Shown: positions 18,455-27,481 of the stretch, piece after piece
How the letters are laid out: each line of letters begins with the position of its first letter
Numbering within the stretch: position 1 is the first letter of the stretch
DNA from: Parafrankia irregularis
GTDB taxonomy: Bacteria > Actinomycetota > Actinomycetes > Frankiales > Frankiaceae
Assembly (NCBI RefSeq): GCF_001536285.1
Contig: NZ_FAOZ01000022.1
Coordinates: 1-64,000, forward strand
Direction of reading: 5' to 3'
Length of the DNA: 64,000 nucleotides
Translations under genes and position numbers: made by a program
Notes under the pieces: generated by a model
Told to the model about the DNA's origin: nothing
Seen by the model: the letters and a program-made list of their open reading frames with translations, nothing else
The model's database searches: none

Positions 18455-19426
18455 TCATCCGACAGCGGCCAGCGCACCTGTCTCGGCCGACTCGACCGGC
18501 CCAAGGTCAACCATGTCGACGTCTCCCGGCACGACCACCGCGGGCAGCCCGTCCGCAGCCGCGTCATCGGCCTCCAGCACGATCGCGGCTGTGCCGACCT
18601 CAGACGCGTCAGCGTTGGGGACGTGTTCCTCCAGCACCCGGTGCGCCTCGATGCGCAGTTGCGTGACCAGCGCCCGCGCCTTCTTCGAGCCGACTTTCAG
18701 CCGCTTGCGCAGCTCGTCCGAGGAGATCGGACGGCGGTGTTCCTCCCAGTAACGGGCGTCCTCACGCCGCGCCCGGTCCAACAGCGAACCATCGACCACC
18801 ACGGCGTTCGCCTGCTCGGGAGCGCGCTGCGCAGGAACCGCACCCACCTCGGCCCGCGGGCTCCCACCTTCCGTTGCCACAGGCACCGCGGTGGACACCA
18901 CTGCCCCGGCAGTCTCTGTCGGCCGGGATGCGGGCTGAGGGATCGCGGCGTCCTGCGCTGCGGGATGGAAGGTGGTGGGGTGGCGCATCGCGCGCAGGAG
19001 CCCCGGGCCAACCTCAGACCAGCCGATCAGCAGCGCCGGGCCGACCGCGTCGAACGCGGCCTTCCCGTAGTCCCCCGCGATCACCGGCTCGGCGATGTTC
19101 AACGCCAGCGTCACCACGCTGGAGAACACCAGCAGCCGCCGCGCCGGACGCAGCAGCTCCGGCGGAGCACCCTGCAGCGCCATCTGCCGCGTGCCCAGCA
19201 AGAGGCCCACCACGGACAAGTCGACCGCCGGAGCCACCAACGGCGCGACCCAGACCGGCACTCCCAGACGCAACCCGAGCTGGAACACATTGCCGAACCC
19301 GAAGGCGAACGTGAGCCCGACGACCACAATCATGATCACCGTGACGAGGGTGACCGCCGCGTCACTTCCTGCTACCGGCCGCGTTCCAGTCGAAGCGTCC
19401 ATCACGGCGGCGCCATCAGCGGCCAT
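18455..19426 (-). CDS. DUF2637 / SpdB-like membrane protein of a conjugative element
   Basis: A 323-residue protein with three to four transmembrane helices in the first 150 residues (VTLVTVIMIVVVGLTFAF, VWVAPLVAPAVDLSVVGLLL, LLVFSSVVTLALNIAEPVIA, AVGPALLIGWSEVGPGLL), a disordered Pro/Ala linker, and a small winged-helix-like segment (ISSDELRKRLKVGSKKARALV). This layout is typical of DUF2637 proteins linked to spread (spd) functions in Streptomyces-type conjugation. A downstream in-frame ATG exists at about 19402. No TraB translocase, excisionase or integrase is in the window. Confidence 0.75.
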   Translation of the reverse strand: MAADGAAVMDASTGTRPVAGSDAAVTLVTVIMIVVVGLTFAFGFGNVFQLGLRLGVPVWVAPLVAPAVDLSVVGLLLGTRQMALQGAPPELLRPARRLLVFSSVVTLALNIAEPVIAGDYGKAAFDAVGPALLIGWSEVGPGLLRAMRHPTTFHPAAQDAAIPQPASRPTETAGAVVSTAVPVATEGGSPRAEVGAVPAQRAPEQANAVVVDGSLLDRARREDARYWEEHRRPISSDELRKRLKVGSKKARALVTQLRIEAHRVLEEHVPNADASEVGTAAIVLEADDAAADGLPAVVVPGDVDMVDLGPVESAETGALAAVG

Positions 19427-20240
19427 CAGGCACCGCCCCCGGTCAGCGCCCGCGCCGCCGCCGGCCGCGATCCGTCACTGGGCGTGATAAATGCAGGTAC
19501 GCGGGCCGACACGACCAGGCTCGCTTTGGCCCGGTTCTGCGTGGATGCTGTCCGAGCCTCCCCGGGGGCACACGACTTGGGTGGTTTGTGCCCAGTGGGA
19601 CTGGGCCTTGGCGTCGTGTCAGTTTGTTGGGGGGGCGACCCCCCAAGCCCCCCGGGTGGCCGGCGCTCTTGGGTAGCCGGGGTTTTGGGGTGGCTTGCCG
19701 GTCCGATCGGTGCCCGGGCGAGTTGGTTCGTGGCCAGCGGTTCGTAGATCTTCGCCGTACCCGGTCGAGCATCGTCGCGACCTCCGAGGGCCGCGGGAGC
19801 AGGCGCTCACCGGCCAGTGCCGTCACCTCGTCCGGTCGTTGGTCCCACCGACGTAGACGTCTGGCGCGTCGAACGCCGACCGCAGGCAGCCGGATCAGTC
19901 CCTTTATTGATCAAGCCGTGGTGCGGGTTGCGCCGCGCGGCCGGCTGCGCCTGGCCGTGCTCGCCGGGCGCGTCGCAGCCCGCACGACGTAGACGATCCC
20001 GAGATGTTCGAGGAACGACACCGGCCGACAGCGTCCCGGAATCGGCCGAGACACCGCGCAGGGAACCGCGGGGCATCCGCCGCGTGCGCCGGTGGCAGCC
20101 GAAAACGAGCAGAGGCACGCCGGCCAAAACCGGGAGACAACGCGAGAACGCCACGCTCCCCGGACAGCGCGGGTGAACTCCATGCCGTCAGGCAATCACG
20201 GCGTTGCGCCTGAGACAGCGCTTGTCGCGTAACGACTACC
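19427..20240. other. Gene-poor stretch beside the conjugative remnant
   Basis: No supported gene lies here. A G7/C6 stem (19629-19644) forms a short, very GC-rich hairpin inside a G/C-tract region that generates low-complexity open frames on both strands. Two weak minus-strand frames (around 19443-19826 and 19904-20350) show no domain. It may be the upstream control region of the DUF2637 gene or decayed mobile-element sequence. Confidence 0.4.
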
Positions 20241-20723
20241 TCAGAGACTCCTGTGGTACCGGACCATGGGCAGTGCCGTGAAACCGGCGCTTTCGTAGGT
20301 GGCTCGCGCGGGAGCATGACCCGGATCACCGCCGGTCTCGACGATGGCAACGCGGCATCCAGATCTTCGGATGTACTCGATGGCTTGCGTCATCAAGGCA
20401 TCCGCGATCCCCTTCCGCTGATGGCGCGGATCCACGCCGATAACCTCGATCTCGCCCCTGCTCAGCTCCCGATCAATGATGACAGCGACGAAACCGGCGG
20501 CGTGTTCGTCGACGTCCGCCACCCAGACCCTGGCCTTATCCCCCAGGCAGACCCCGCGCACGAACTCCGCATGAGAAACGGGCCAGTCCGGCCATACCCG
20601 AAGAAAGACGGCACGCCCAAGCACCTGTTCGACCGACGCGAAAACCGGGCCCCATGCATCCACCGAGAATGCAACGACCTCTTCCACATCCGCGGCGAGC
20701 AGAGGACGTATCACCGGATCCAC
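20241..20723 (-). CDS. GNAT family N-acetyltransferase
   Basis: A 160-residue single-domain acetyltransferase. The acetyl-CoA-binding motif A is clear: IEVIGVDPRHQRKGIADALM (Q/R-x-x-G-x-G/A). It is preceded by the beta strand AGFVAVIIDRE and followed by AIVETGGDPGHAPARATYES, where a Tyr/Glu usually completes the site. The acceptor (antibiotic, protein or small amine) cannot be inferred. Start is GTG 20723. It is isolated from its neighbours by gaps of several hundred bases. Confidence 0.85.
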   Translation of the reverse strand: MDPVIRPLLAADVEEVVAFSVDAWGPVFASVEQVLGRAVFLRVWPDWPVSHAEFVRGVCLGDKARVWVADVDEHAAGFVAVIIDRELSRGEIEVIGVDPRHQRKGIADALMTQAIEYIRRSGCRVAIVETGGDPGHAPARATYESAGFTALPMVRYHRSL

Positions 20724-21124
20724 GGACTCAGTATGGCTGGTGTGGGCGCAGTCAATCGGCTTTCGGCGTCCTGTGATGTACCGCAGGCCGAACGGCTGGG
20801 GAGACCATCACGAATTCCTACTGGACCTCTGATCACGCCAGAAGGTCTTGGCCTCAGGCATGAGCGCCGTTCCCCCGCGATACGCACGACGATCCCGCCG
20901 GGGAAGGGGCAAGGGGCCCGCGTAGCCCCGTCAGACGGCCTTGCATCCCTCGCCCATGTACCGGCACCATCGCCGTCCGGCGCTCCTCGTAGCGTCCCGC
21001 ATCAGAATGGGTGCAGGCCCTCCGCCGTCAGGTTCGGTGAACGGTGCCCGAGCCGCCGTCGCACGTCGAACAGCACGTCGAACAGCAGGGTGAACCGCGA
21101 TGCCCGCGCGTGCGTCCAAAAGCC
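20724..21124. other. Intergenic, no gene seen
   Basis: This 400-base gap separates the divergent acetyltransferase and lipoprotein genes. It contains a tandem CACGTCGAACAG duplication at about 21060-21083 just before the lipoprotein start. Nothing else stands out. Confidence 0.4.
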
Positions 21125-21622
21125 ATGACGTCAAGGGACATTGATCGCAAGCTGACCGTTGTCGGTGCTCTTGCCTCTCTTGTGGCGGCTCTTGCGCTGA
21201 CTGGCTGCGAAAATTCGGGCGAGCCCACTCAGCCGCAGGTCCTGCCCTCGGTGCCCAGCGGCGGCACCGTCGTCGGGGCCGCCGTCGTCGACTGTGGGAG
21301 CGAGCGGATCGGGCCACGCAGCCTGGCCGCCGGGGAGGCCCGACGGTGCTTCGTCGAGGCGGTCGCCGCCCGGCGGGCAGCAGTGCTGGAAAGCACCGCG
21401 CTCGACACAGAGGGCGATCCGACCGTCTACTCGCTCACCGGCGACACCCGAGGTGGCATCGCCGTCCTCGAAGACCGCAGCAAGGCCCGGTTCCGCGGCG
21501 CCGGTCCAGCCCGGTGGCGGTTCGTCTGTACGTCCATCGACAGCGCCGAGGAGACCAGGCCTGGTCATGCCGATCTCGTCGTCAACCGCCTGCGCGGGTG
21601 CACCTCTCCCGAACCCGTCTGA
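21125..21622 (+). CDS. Small predicted lipoprotein
   Basis: A 165-residue protein with a short basic N-terminus, a hydrophobic helix and a lipobox (ALTGC) ending at about Cys28, so it is probably anchored outside the membrane. The mature part has three further Cys, at least two of which could pair (VDCGSERI, RWRFVCTSID, RLRGCTSPE). It resembles DUF4362-like small secreted domains, but that assignment is weak. ATG 21125 is used; longer in-frame starts would place extra residues before the signal peptide. No operon partner is evident. Confidence 0.7.
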   Translation: MTSRDIDRKLTVVGALASLVAALALTGCENSGEPTQPQVLPSVPSGGTVVGAAVVDCGSERIGPRSLAAGEARRCFVEAVAARRAAVLESTALDTEGDPTVYSLTGDTRGGIAVLEDRSKARFRGAGPARWRFVCTSIDSAEETRPGHADLVVNRLRGCTSPEPV

Positions 21623-21768
21623 CCCCACTGGGCTGTTGCCGGCCGGATCGGTCTGATGATGTATGCGACGGCCCGCTGTGGGAATGTGCCCGGCGGACGG
21701 CGGACAATTCGAACTCGACACCGGCGACGGATCTCTAAGCCGGAACGGCCCAGCGCTGGGAGCGGAAC

Positions 21769-22221
21769 ATGGATACGGCACCTCCAGCCGCCGGCGATGG
21801 TGATGGCGATGGCGATGGCAGCTCCGGCGACGGCCACGGTGACGGTCCGCGCGACGTCGTGCAGCTCACCATCCCCGCCACCGGAGCTTTCCTGGTCGTC
21901 CTTCGCACCGCGACCGCGTCCCTGGCCGCGCGGGCGGACTTCACCCTCGACGACATCGAGGATCTGCGGATCGCCGTGGACGAGGCCTGCGCCCTTCTGC
22001 TGGTCTCCGCGGTCCCCGAATCGTCCCTGGAATGCGTCTTCACGCTGTCGCCGGGCGTCCTGAGGGTGACCGTCTCGGTCGACAGCCTCGACGGTGAGCC
22101 GCCGTCGAGGGACACGTTCGCCTGGACCGTGCTGAACGCGCTCGCCGGTGAGGTCCGCACTTCCACCGGGCCGGGCCGACGAGTCACGATCGAGCTGGCG
22201 AAGCGACGCGGCGGTGAATAG
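21769..22221 (+). CDS. Anti-sigma-factor (RsbW-like) ATPase domain protein
   Basis: A 150-residue GHKL-type ATPase domain. The N-box is visible as DIEDLRIAVDEACALLL (residues about 63-79), where Glu and the following polar residue bind Mg-ATP. Strands LRVTVSV and RRVTIELAKR flank the lid. RsbW-type proteins bind or phosphorylate sigma-factor antagonists. The N-terminus is an Asp/Gly repeat, (DG)n, encoded by a GATGGC-type microsatellite, so its exact start is uncertain. No sigma factor or antagonist is adjacent. Confidence 0.8.
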   Translation: MDTAPPAAGDGDGDGDGSSGDGHGDGPRDVVQLTIPATGAFLVVLRTATASLAARADFTLDDIEDLRIAVDEACALLLVSAVPESSLECVFTLSPGVLRVTVSVDSLDGEPPSRDTFAWTVLNALAGEVRTSTGPGRRVTIELAKRRGGE

Positions 22222-22359
22222 CCGGTCGCCCGCGCCTACCGTCCAGCTCCCCGGCGCCGTCAACGTGTCCGGATGCGCCTCCTCCAAGACCTCCCATCGG
22301 CGGGCCGGGCGGACTGTTCGGCATGAATGTCAGGCCATCGCGGGTAACCGCTCATGGCC

Positions 22360-22767
22360 TCAGCCGGTGGGCAGAAGTTCGTTCAGAAGCGTTTCGACGT
22401 GGGCGCGGATCGCGTCGCGGATCGGGCGGACGGCGTCGACGTCAAGGCCGGCGGGGTCGTCGAGCTTCCAGTCCTCGTATCGGATGCCGGGGAAGACCGG
22501 GCAGGTGTCGCCGCAGCCCATGGTGATGACCAGGGTCGAGGTCGCGACCGCGTCGGCGGTGAGGATCTTCGGTGTCGCAGCGGCGATGTCGATGCCGATC
22601 TCGGCCATCGCCGCCACGGCTACCGGGTTGACCTCAGTTGCCGGAACTGAGCCGGCGGAACGGACTTCGACCTGGTCGCCGGCGAGGTGGGTGAGGAAGC
22701 CGGCGGCCATCTGGGAACGGCCGGCGTTGTGCACGCAGACGAACAGGATCGACGGTTTCTCGGGCAC
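22360..22767 (-). CDS. arsC: Arsenate reductase (low-molecular-weight phosphatase type)
   Basis: A 135-residue enzyme reducing arsenate to arsenite. The P-loop is CVHNAGRSQ with nucleophile Cys11, followed by redox Cys85 and Cys89 (MGCGDTCPVFPG) and the DPAG loop carrying the general acid Asp. The three Cys fit the thioredoxin- or mycothiol-coupled LMW-PTP arsenate reductase family. Start is GTG 22767. It is the last gene of arsI-aquaporin-arsC on the minus strand, 39 bases after the aquaporin gene. Arsenite would leave through that channel. Confidence 0.92.
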   Translation of the reverse strand: MPEKPSILFVCVHNAGRSQMAAGFLTHLAGDQVEVRSAGSVPATEVNPVAVAAMAEIGIDIAAATPKILTADAVATSTLVITMGCGDTCPVFPGIRYEDWKLDDPAGLDVDAVRPIRDAIRAHVETLLNELLPTG

Positions 22768-22806
22768 GGATGGCTCAGTCCTTTCACGGTGTGGGAAACC
22801 GCCTGC

Positions 22807-23517
22807 TCACCGCCCGGCAGACGCCAGTGGGTAGAGCACGCGGACCAGGCAGTAGCCGACCAGGCCACCAACGACCTGGGCGACGACGAAGGGCGGGACG
22901 GATGCGGGGGCGATACCGGCGAACGTGTCGGAGAGCATCCGTCCGAGGCTGATCGCGGGATTCGCGAAGCTGGTGGAGCTGGTGAACCAGTAGGCGGCGC
23001 CGATGTAGGCGCCGACCGCGGCCGGTGCCCGTTCCGCGCGGGCGGTCCGGGTCAGCGAGAAGATCAGCAGGATCAGCCCGGCGGTGGCGACGACCTCGGC
23101 GAGCAGGTGTGCTCCCGACGCCCGGTGGTGCGTAGAGATCGACACCGCCGGGCCGTCGAACATCAGGTTCGCCAGGATCGCGCCTCCGCAGCAGCCGGCG
23201 GCCTGGGCGGGCAGGTAGGCGGCGGCGTCCCGCCACGGCAGGCCACCGAACGCGGCGTCGACCGCCGTGACGACCGGGTTGAGGTGGGCGCCGGACACCG
23301 GCCCGACCATCAGGATGATCGCGTACAGGCCGGCGGCGGTCGCCGCGGCGTTCTCGACCAGTTGCAGGCCGACCTGGCCCGGGCTCAGCTGCTGCGCGGC
23401 GATTCCGGAACCGACGACCAGTGCCGCCAGCAGCAGGCCGCCCAGCGCCTCGGCGAGCAGCCGTCGTGCCAGCGGCGGCCGTACCAGCGGCGGATGGCCC
23501 GCCAATGCGTTCGTCAC
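22807..23517 (-). CDS. Aquaporin family channel of the arsenic operon
   Basis: A 236-residue six-helix channel of the MIP/aquaporin family. Two NPA-like half-helices are present: SGAHLNPVV in the first half (NPV instead of NPA) and SFANPAISLGR in the second. Helices include LLLAALVVGSGIAAQQL and LLAEVVATAGLILLIFSL. Aquaglyceroporin-like channels in ars operons release arsenite produced by ArsC. Start is GTG 23517, 11 bases after arsI. No ArsB or Acr3 pump was found, so this channel may be the only arsenite exit. Confidence 0.88.
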   Translation of the reverse strand: MTNALAGHPPLVRPPLARRLLAEALGGLLLAALVVGSGIAAQQLSPGQVGLQLVENAAATAAGLYAIILMVGPVSGAHLNPVVTAVDAAFGGLPWRDAAAYLPAQAAGCCGGAILANLMFDGPAVSISTHHRASGAHLLAEVVATAGLILLIFSLTRTARAERAPAAVGAYIGAAYWFTSSTSFANPAISLGRMLSDTFAGIAPASVPPFVVAQVVGGLVGYCLVRVLYPLASAGR

Positions 23518-23528
23518 GGGCGGCGGGT

Positions 23529-24146
23529 TCAGCAGCAGGAGCCGGTCGAGGCCGGTCCCGGCTCCGCCGTGGATGCGGTGGATGCGGTGGTTGCGGTGAC
23601 TGTGCCGACTGCGGTGGATGCGGTGGTTGCGGTGACTGTGCCGACTGCGGTGGATGCGGTGGCGTCTGGCGCGCAGATCGGGCCGCAGTCGCAGGCGGAG
23701 CCCGGGCCCCCGGCACGCTCCGCACGTTCGGCGGCCGACGGCGTCGCACCTGGACGGGTCGTCTCGGCGACGTCGGCGAGCACCGTGTAGACCTCCCACG
23801 GCGCGCCGTCCGGGTCGTCGACCCACACCTTGTCCTGCAGGGCGTAGCAGCAGGCCGTGTTCTCCTCCACCGCCGTCGCCAGCCCGGCCCCGGCGAGGCG
23901 CGCGGTGGCCGCGGACACCTCGTCGGACGTCCCGACCTCGATGCCCAGGTGGTTGAGCGCCCCGGCGACCCCGGCACCACGCGCCGCCGGGTTCTCGATC
24001 AGGACCAGCTTCAACGGCGGCGCGTCGATCGCGAAGTTCGCGTACCCCGGCCGCCGTTTCGCCGGCTCGGCCCCAAACAGCCTCCGGTAGAACTCCACCG
24101 CCGCGTCCACATCCGAGACGTTCAGCGCCAGCTGCACCCGCTCCAT
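23529..24146 (-). CDS. arsI: ArsI/CadI family glyoxalase-fold metalloenzyme
   Basis: A 205-residue protein. Residues 1-130 form a vicinal-oxygen-chelate domain: VQLALNVSDVDAAVEFYRRL, then NHLGIEV with a metal His, NTACCYALQDKVWVDDPDG with the Cys pair, and WEVYTVLAD with a metal Glu. ArsI cleaves the C-As bond of trivalent organoarsenicals. The tail is unusual: a Cys-rich segment (SACDCGPICAP), a Thr/Ala/Val repeat encoded by a 36-bp tandem duplication (about 23572-23655), and a terminal Gly-Ser-Cys-Cys. ATG 24146 has GGGGG six bases upstream; GTG 24149 is an alternative. First gene of its operon. Confidence 0.88.
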   Translation of the reverse strand: MERVQLALNVSDVDAAVEFYRRLFGAEPAKRRPGYANFAIDAPPLKLVLIENPAARGAGVAGALNHLGIEVGTSDEVSAATARLAGAGLATAVEENTACCYALQDKVWVDDPDGAPWEVYTVLADVAETTRPGATPSAAERAERAGGPGSACDCGPICAPDATASTAVGTVTATTASTAVGTVTATTASTASTAEPGPASTGSCC

Positions 24147-24164
24147 CACGAACCCCCACGATCA

Positions 24165-24182
24165 CATCGACGACCGTCTATG
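24165..24182. promoter_or_regulatory. ArsR operator box 1
   Basis: CATCGACGACCGTCTATG fits the palindrome CATnGAC-n4-GTCnATG, which occurs again at 24210-24227. It lies 19 bases before the arsI start, placed to block arsI-aquaporin-arsC transcription. Assignment to ArsR rests on position, symmetry and duplication. Confidence 0.75.
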
Positions 24183-24209
24183 TCTGGATGAGCAGAGGAT
24201 GACCGACCA

Positions 24210-24227
24210 CATAGACGACTGTCAATG
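24210..24227. promoter_or_regulatory. ArsR operator box 2
   Basis: CATAGACGACTGTCAATG is the second copy of CATnGACGACnGTCnATG, 45 bases from the first (about four helical turns, so on roughly the same face). It overlaps the first possible ATG of arsR (24225), which favours a downstream arsR start and suggests autoregulation. Confidence 0.75.
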
Positions 24228-24248
24228 TCCTGGGGCATGCTGGGACCC

Positions 24249-25011
<763 letters not shown>

Positions 25012-25069
25012 CGCCCGTACCGGGGCGCTCCCGGGGCCGTGCGGGCGGTGGAACCGCGAGGCAGTCCCA

Positions 25070-25112
25070 CCACCCGCGCGGTGTGGCACCGGCCACCCGC
25101 GCGGTGTGGCAC
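25070..25112. repeat. Tandem pair of near-palindromic 20-mers
   Basis: CCACCCGCGCGGTGTGGCAC occurs twice, at 25070-25089 and 25093-25112, 23 bases apart. Each copy is nearly self-complementary (CCAC ... CCGCGCGG ... GTGG). The spacing of about two helical turns and the position just upstream of the CstR box suggest a second regulator's site pair. Confidence 0.7.
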
Positions 25113-25138
25113 TGGGCGGGCGGTACCAGGTTCCGCAG

Positions 25139-25154
25139 ATACCCCCCCGGGTAT
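25139..25154. promoter_or_regulatory. CstR-like operator upstream of the persulfide operon
   Basis: ATACCCCCCCGGGTAT has arms ATACCC and GGGTAT around a CCCC centre, closely matching the ATACCC-n-GGGTAT form of CstR operators. It shares the TACCC/GGGTA core with the site before cstR. Confidence 0.8.
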
Positions 25155-25412
25155 GGGGGCGCCCGTCCGGGGTGCGGCGGCGACGGCCCGGCGTGTTGGA
25201 GCCGTCCCGCCGGGCATCGGTGGGTGCCGTCACGGCCGTCGCCGGGCACCGGTCAGGTGCCGGCCCGCACTCCGCGGGGCCCCGGCGAGCCGCTGCCCCG
25301 GCCGCACCCGGCACCACCTCGACATCAGCGACCAGGCACGACCAGCGAGCACGAGCAGGCATGACCAGCGAGCAGATGAGCAGACGACCAGACGAGCCGA
25401 AGGGAAAAGCCG

Positions 25413-26885
25413 ATGACCGTGGGAGCGGAGCTCCGGATCGACGTCCAGGTCGTGGAGACCTCGTCGCTGGGTGATCGCAGCTACCTGGCGCACGACGGGC
25501 AGGTCGCGGTCGTCGTCGATCCGCAGCGTGACATCGACCGGGTCCTCGCCCTGGCCGGGCGGCTCGGGGTCAGGGTCACCCACGTCGCCGAGACGCACCT
25601 GCACAACGACTACGTCTCCGGCGGGCTCGCCCTGGCCCGGATCACCGGCGCCCGGTACCTGGTCGCGGCCAGCGACGTGGTGGGCTTCGACCGCCTTCCT
25701 GTCGCCGACGGCGACGAGATCGCGGTGTCGGGCGCGATACGGCTGCGGGTGGTCGCCACACCCGGGCACACGTTCCACCACCTGTCGTACGTCCTCGACG
25801 GCACCGGCGGGCCGGTGGGGGTGTTCACCGGCGGGTCGCTGCTGTTCGGAACCACCGGCCGCACCGACCTGCTCGGCCAGCGCCACGCCCACACCCTCGC
25901 CGCGCAGCAGCACGCCTCGGCGCGCCGTCTCGCCGACCTGCTGCCCGACGGCACGCGGATCTGGCCGACCCACGGGTTCGGCAGCTTCTGCTCCGCCACC
26001 CAGTCCGACGCCCGTGCCTCCACGATCGGCCGGGAACGGCAGGTCAATCCCGCGCTGCGGCTGGAGAGCGACGCGTTCGTCACCGAGGTCCTCGCCGGGC
26101 TCGACGTCTACCCGGCCTACTACGCGCACATGGGTGCCCGTAACGCCGACGGTGCCGCGCCGGTCGATCTAACCCCGGCCCGCCCGGCCGACCCGGCCGA
26201 GCTGCGCGAGCGGATCATCGCCGGCGAGTGGGTGGTCGACCTGCGCTCGCGCAGGGCGTTCGCGCACCGGCACCTCGCCGGAACGCTGAGCTTCGGCCTG
26301 GACGGACCGATGTCCACCTGGCTGGGCTGGCTGGTCCCCTGGGGCACGCCGATCACCCTGCTCGGCGAAAGCGAGCGGCAGGTCGCCGACGCCCAGCGCG
26401 AACTCGCCCGCATCGGCATCGACCGGCCCGCCGCCGCCGCGAGCGGCGATCCCGACCACTGGGCCGCCGGCGAGGAGCAGCACCTCGCCCGGCTCGCCAC
26501 CGCCACGTTCGCCGACCTCGCCGCCGCCCGCCGCGGAACCGTCCCGCCCGGGCTTCCGCTGCCGCTGCTGCCGCCGTCACCGCCGCCGTCACCGTCACCG
26601 CCGCTGCCGGCGCCGGATGTCGTGCTCGACGTGCGCCTGGGCAACGAGTGGCGCGCCGGCCGCCTCGACGGCGCCGTGCACATCCCCCTGCCCGACCTGC
26701 CGGCCCGGCTCGACGAGATCCCCGCCGGCACCGTCTGGGTGCACTGCGGATCCGGGTACCGCGCCGCGGTCGCCGCCAGCCTGCTGCAACGTGCCGGCCG
26801 CCAGGTGGTGCATCTCGACGACGACTTTCCCGCCGCCGCCGAGGCCGGCCTGACCATCGTCAACGACGAAACGGAGATCCGATGA
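25413..26885 (+). CDS. cstB: CstB-like persulfide dioxygenase-rhodanese fusion
   Basis: A 490-residue fusion of three domains. Residues 1-250 are a metallo-beta-lactamase-fold persulfide dioxygenase of the ETHE1 type (ETHLHNDYVSG, TPGHTFHHLSY, THGFGSFC). Residues about 265-365 are a rhodanese domain without a catalytic Cys (VVDLRSRRAFAHRHLAG). After a Pro/Ser linker, a second rhodanese (about 395-490) has active Cys445 in WVHCGSGYR. MBL, inactive rhodanese, active rhodanese is the order of Staphylococcus CstB, which turns persulfides into thiosulfate. AAGGGAAAAG precedes ATG 25413. The stop overlaps the next ATG. Confidence 0.9.
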   Translation: MTVGAELRIDVQVVETSSLGDRSYLAHDGQVAVVVDPQRDIDRVLALAGRLGVRVTHVAETHLHNDYVSGGLALARITGARYLVAASDVVGFDRLPVADGDEIAVSGAIRLRVVATPGHTFHHLSYVLDGTGGPVGVFTGGSLLFGTTGRTDLLGQRHAHTLAAQQHASARRLADLLPDGTRIWPTHGFGSFCSATQSDARASTIGRERQVNPALRLESDAFVTEVLAGLDVYPAYYAHMGARNADGAAPVDLTPARPADPAELRERIIAGEWVVDLRSRRAFAHRHLAGTLSFGLDGPMSTWLGWLVPWGTPITLLGESERQVADAQRELARIGIDRPAAAASGDPDHWAAGEEQHLARLATATFADLAAARRGTVPPGLPLPLLPPSPPPSPSPPLPAPDVVLDVRLGNEWRAGRLDGAVHIPLPDLPARLDEIPAGTVWVHCGSGYRAAVAASLLQRAGRQVVHLDDDFPAAAEAGLTIVNDETEIR

Positions 26886-27481
26886 CCCGCAACGCCCCCA
26901 CCGCCGGCGGGAGCCCCGCCACGATCGACGCGGCCACCCTGGCGCAGCTGATGGCCACGGCGCGGCCGCCGCGGCTGGTCGACGTACGCACCTCGGGCGA
27001 GTTCGAGACGGCCCACATTCCCGGCTCGCACAACGTTCCGCTCGACCTGCTGCGCGCCCACCTCAGCGACCTGCGCACCCACCTCGACGACCATGTCGTG
27101 CTCGTCTGCGGCTCCGGGCAGCGTGCCACCGCGGCCGCCGCGGACCTCGCCGCGGCGGGCGTGGCGAACCCGCGGATCCTCACCGGTGGGATGGGCGCCT
27201 GGCAGTCACTGGACGCCCCAGTGCGCGCCGGCCGGCCCCGCTGGGAGCTCGAACGGCAGGTCCGCCTCTTCGCCGGCTCCCTCGTGCTCGGCTCGGTCGT
27301 GGCCAGCACGGTGCTCCCACGCGCGAAGTGGGTCGCGGCGGGGATCGGCACCGGCCTGACCGTGGCGGCCCTGACGAACACCTGCACGATGGCGATGCTG
27401 CTGGCGAAGCTCCCCTACAACCGCGGCCCCCGCCTCGACATCGGCGGCGTCATCGCGGCCCTGGGCGGCCCGCGGCCGTGA
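26882..27481 (+). CDS. Rhodanese with C-terminal membrane segment
   Basis: A 199-residue protein. Residues 1-115 form a rhodanese (LVDVRTSGEFETAHIPGSHNVPLD) with active-site loop VCGSGQRA, so sulfur transfer is expected. The C-terminal 80 residues contain two hydrophobic helices (LFAGSLVLGSVVASTVL, KWVAAGIGTGLTVAALT) and resemble the DUF2892 membrane part of YgaP-type rhodaneses. It would carry out sulfur relay at the membrane. ATG 26882 overlaps the TGA of cstB and its own stop overlaps the GTG of tauE, so the three are translationally coupled. Confidence 0.85.
   Translation: MTRNAPTAGGSPATIDAATLAQLMATARPPRLVDVRTSGEFETAHIPGSHNVPLDLLRAHLSDLRTHLDDHVVLVCGSGQRATAAAADLAAAGVANPRILTGGMGAWQSLDAPVRAGRPRWELERQVRLFAGSLVLGSVVASTVLPRAKWVAAGIGTGLTVAALTNTCTMAMLLAKLPYNRGPRLDIGGVIAALGGPRP

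Larger units (their letters stand above)
25012..25412. other. Regulatory gap between cstR and the persulfide operon
   Basis: No gene is supported here. The stretch holds a tandem pair of near-palindromic 20-mers (25070-25112) and a CstR-like operator (25139-25154), listed separately. The operon start codon at 25413 is 258 bases beyond the operator, so the leader is either long or the promoter lies further downstream. Confidence 0.5.

Noticed and set aside
19443-19826. 127-residue minus-strand frame before the DUF2637 gene
   Set aside because: Part of it is generated by G/C-tract hairpin sequence; no motif supports a protein.
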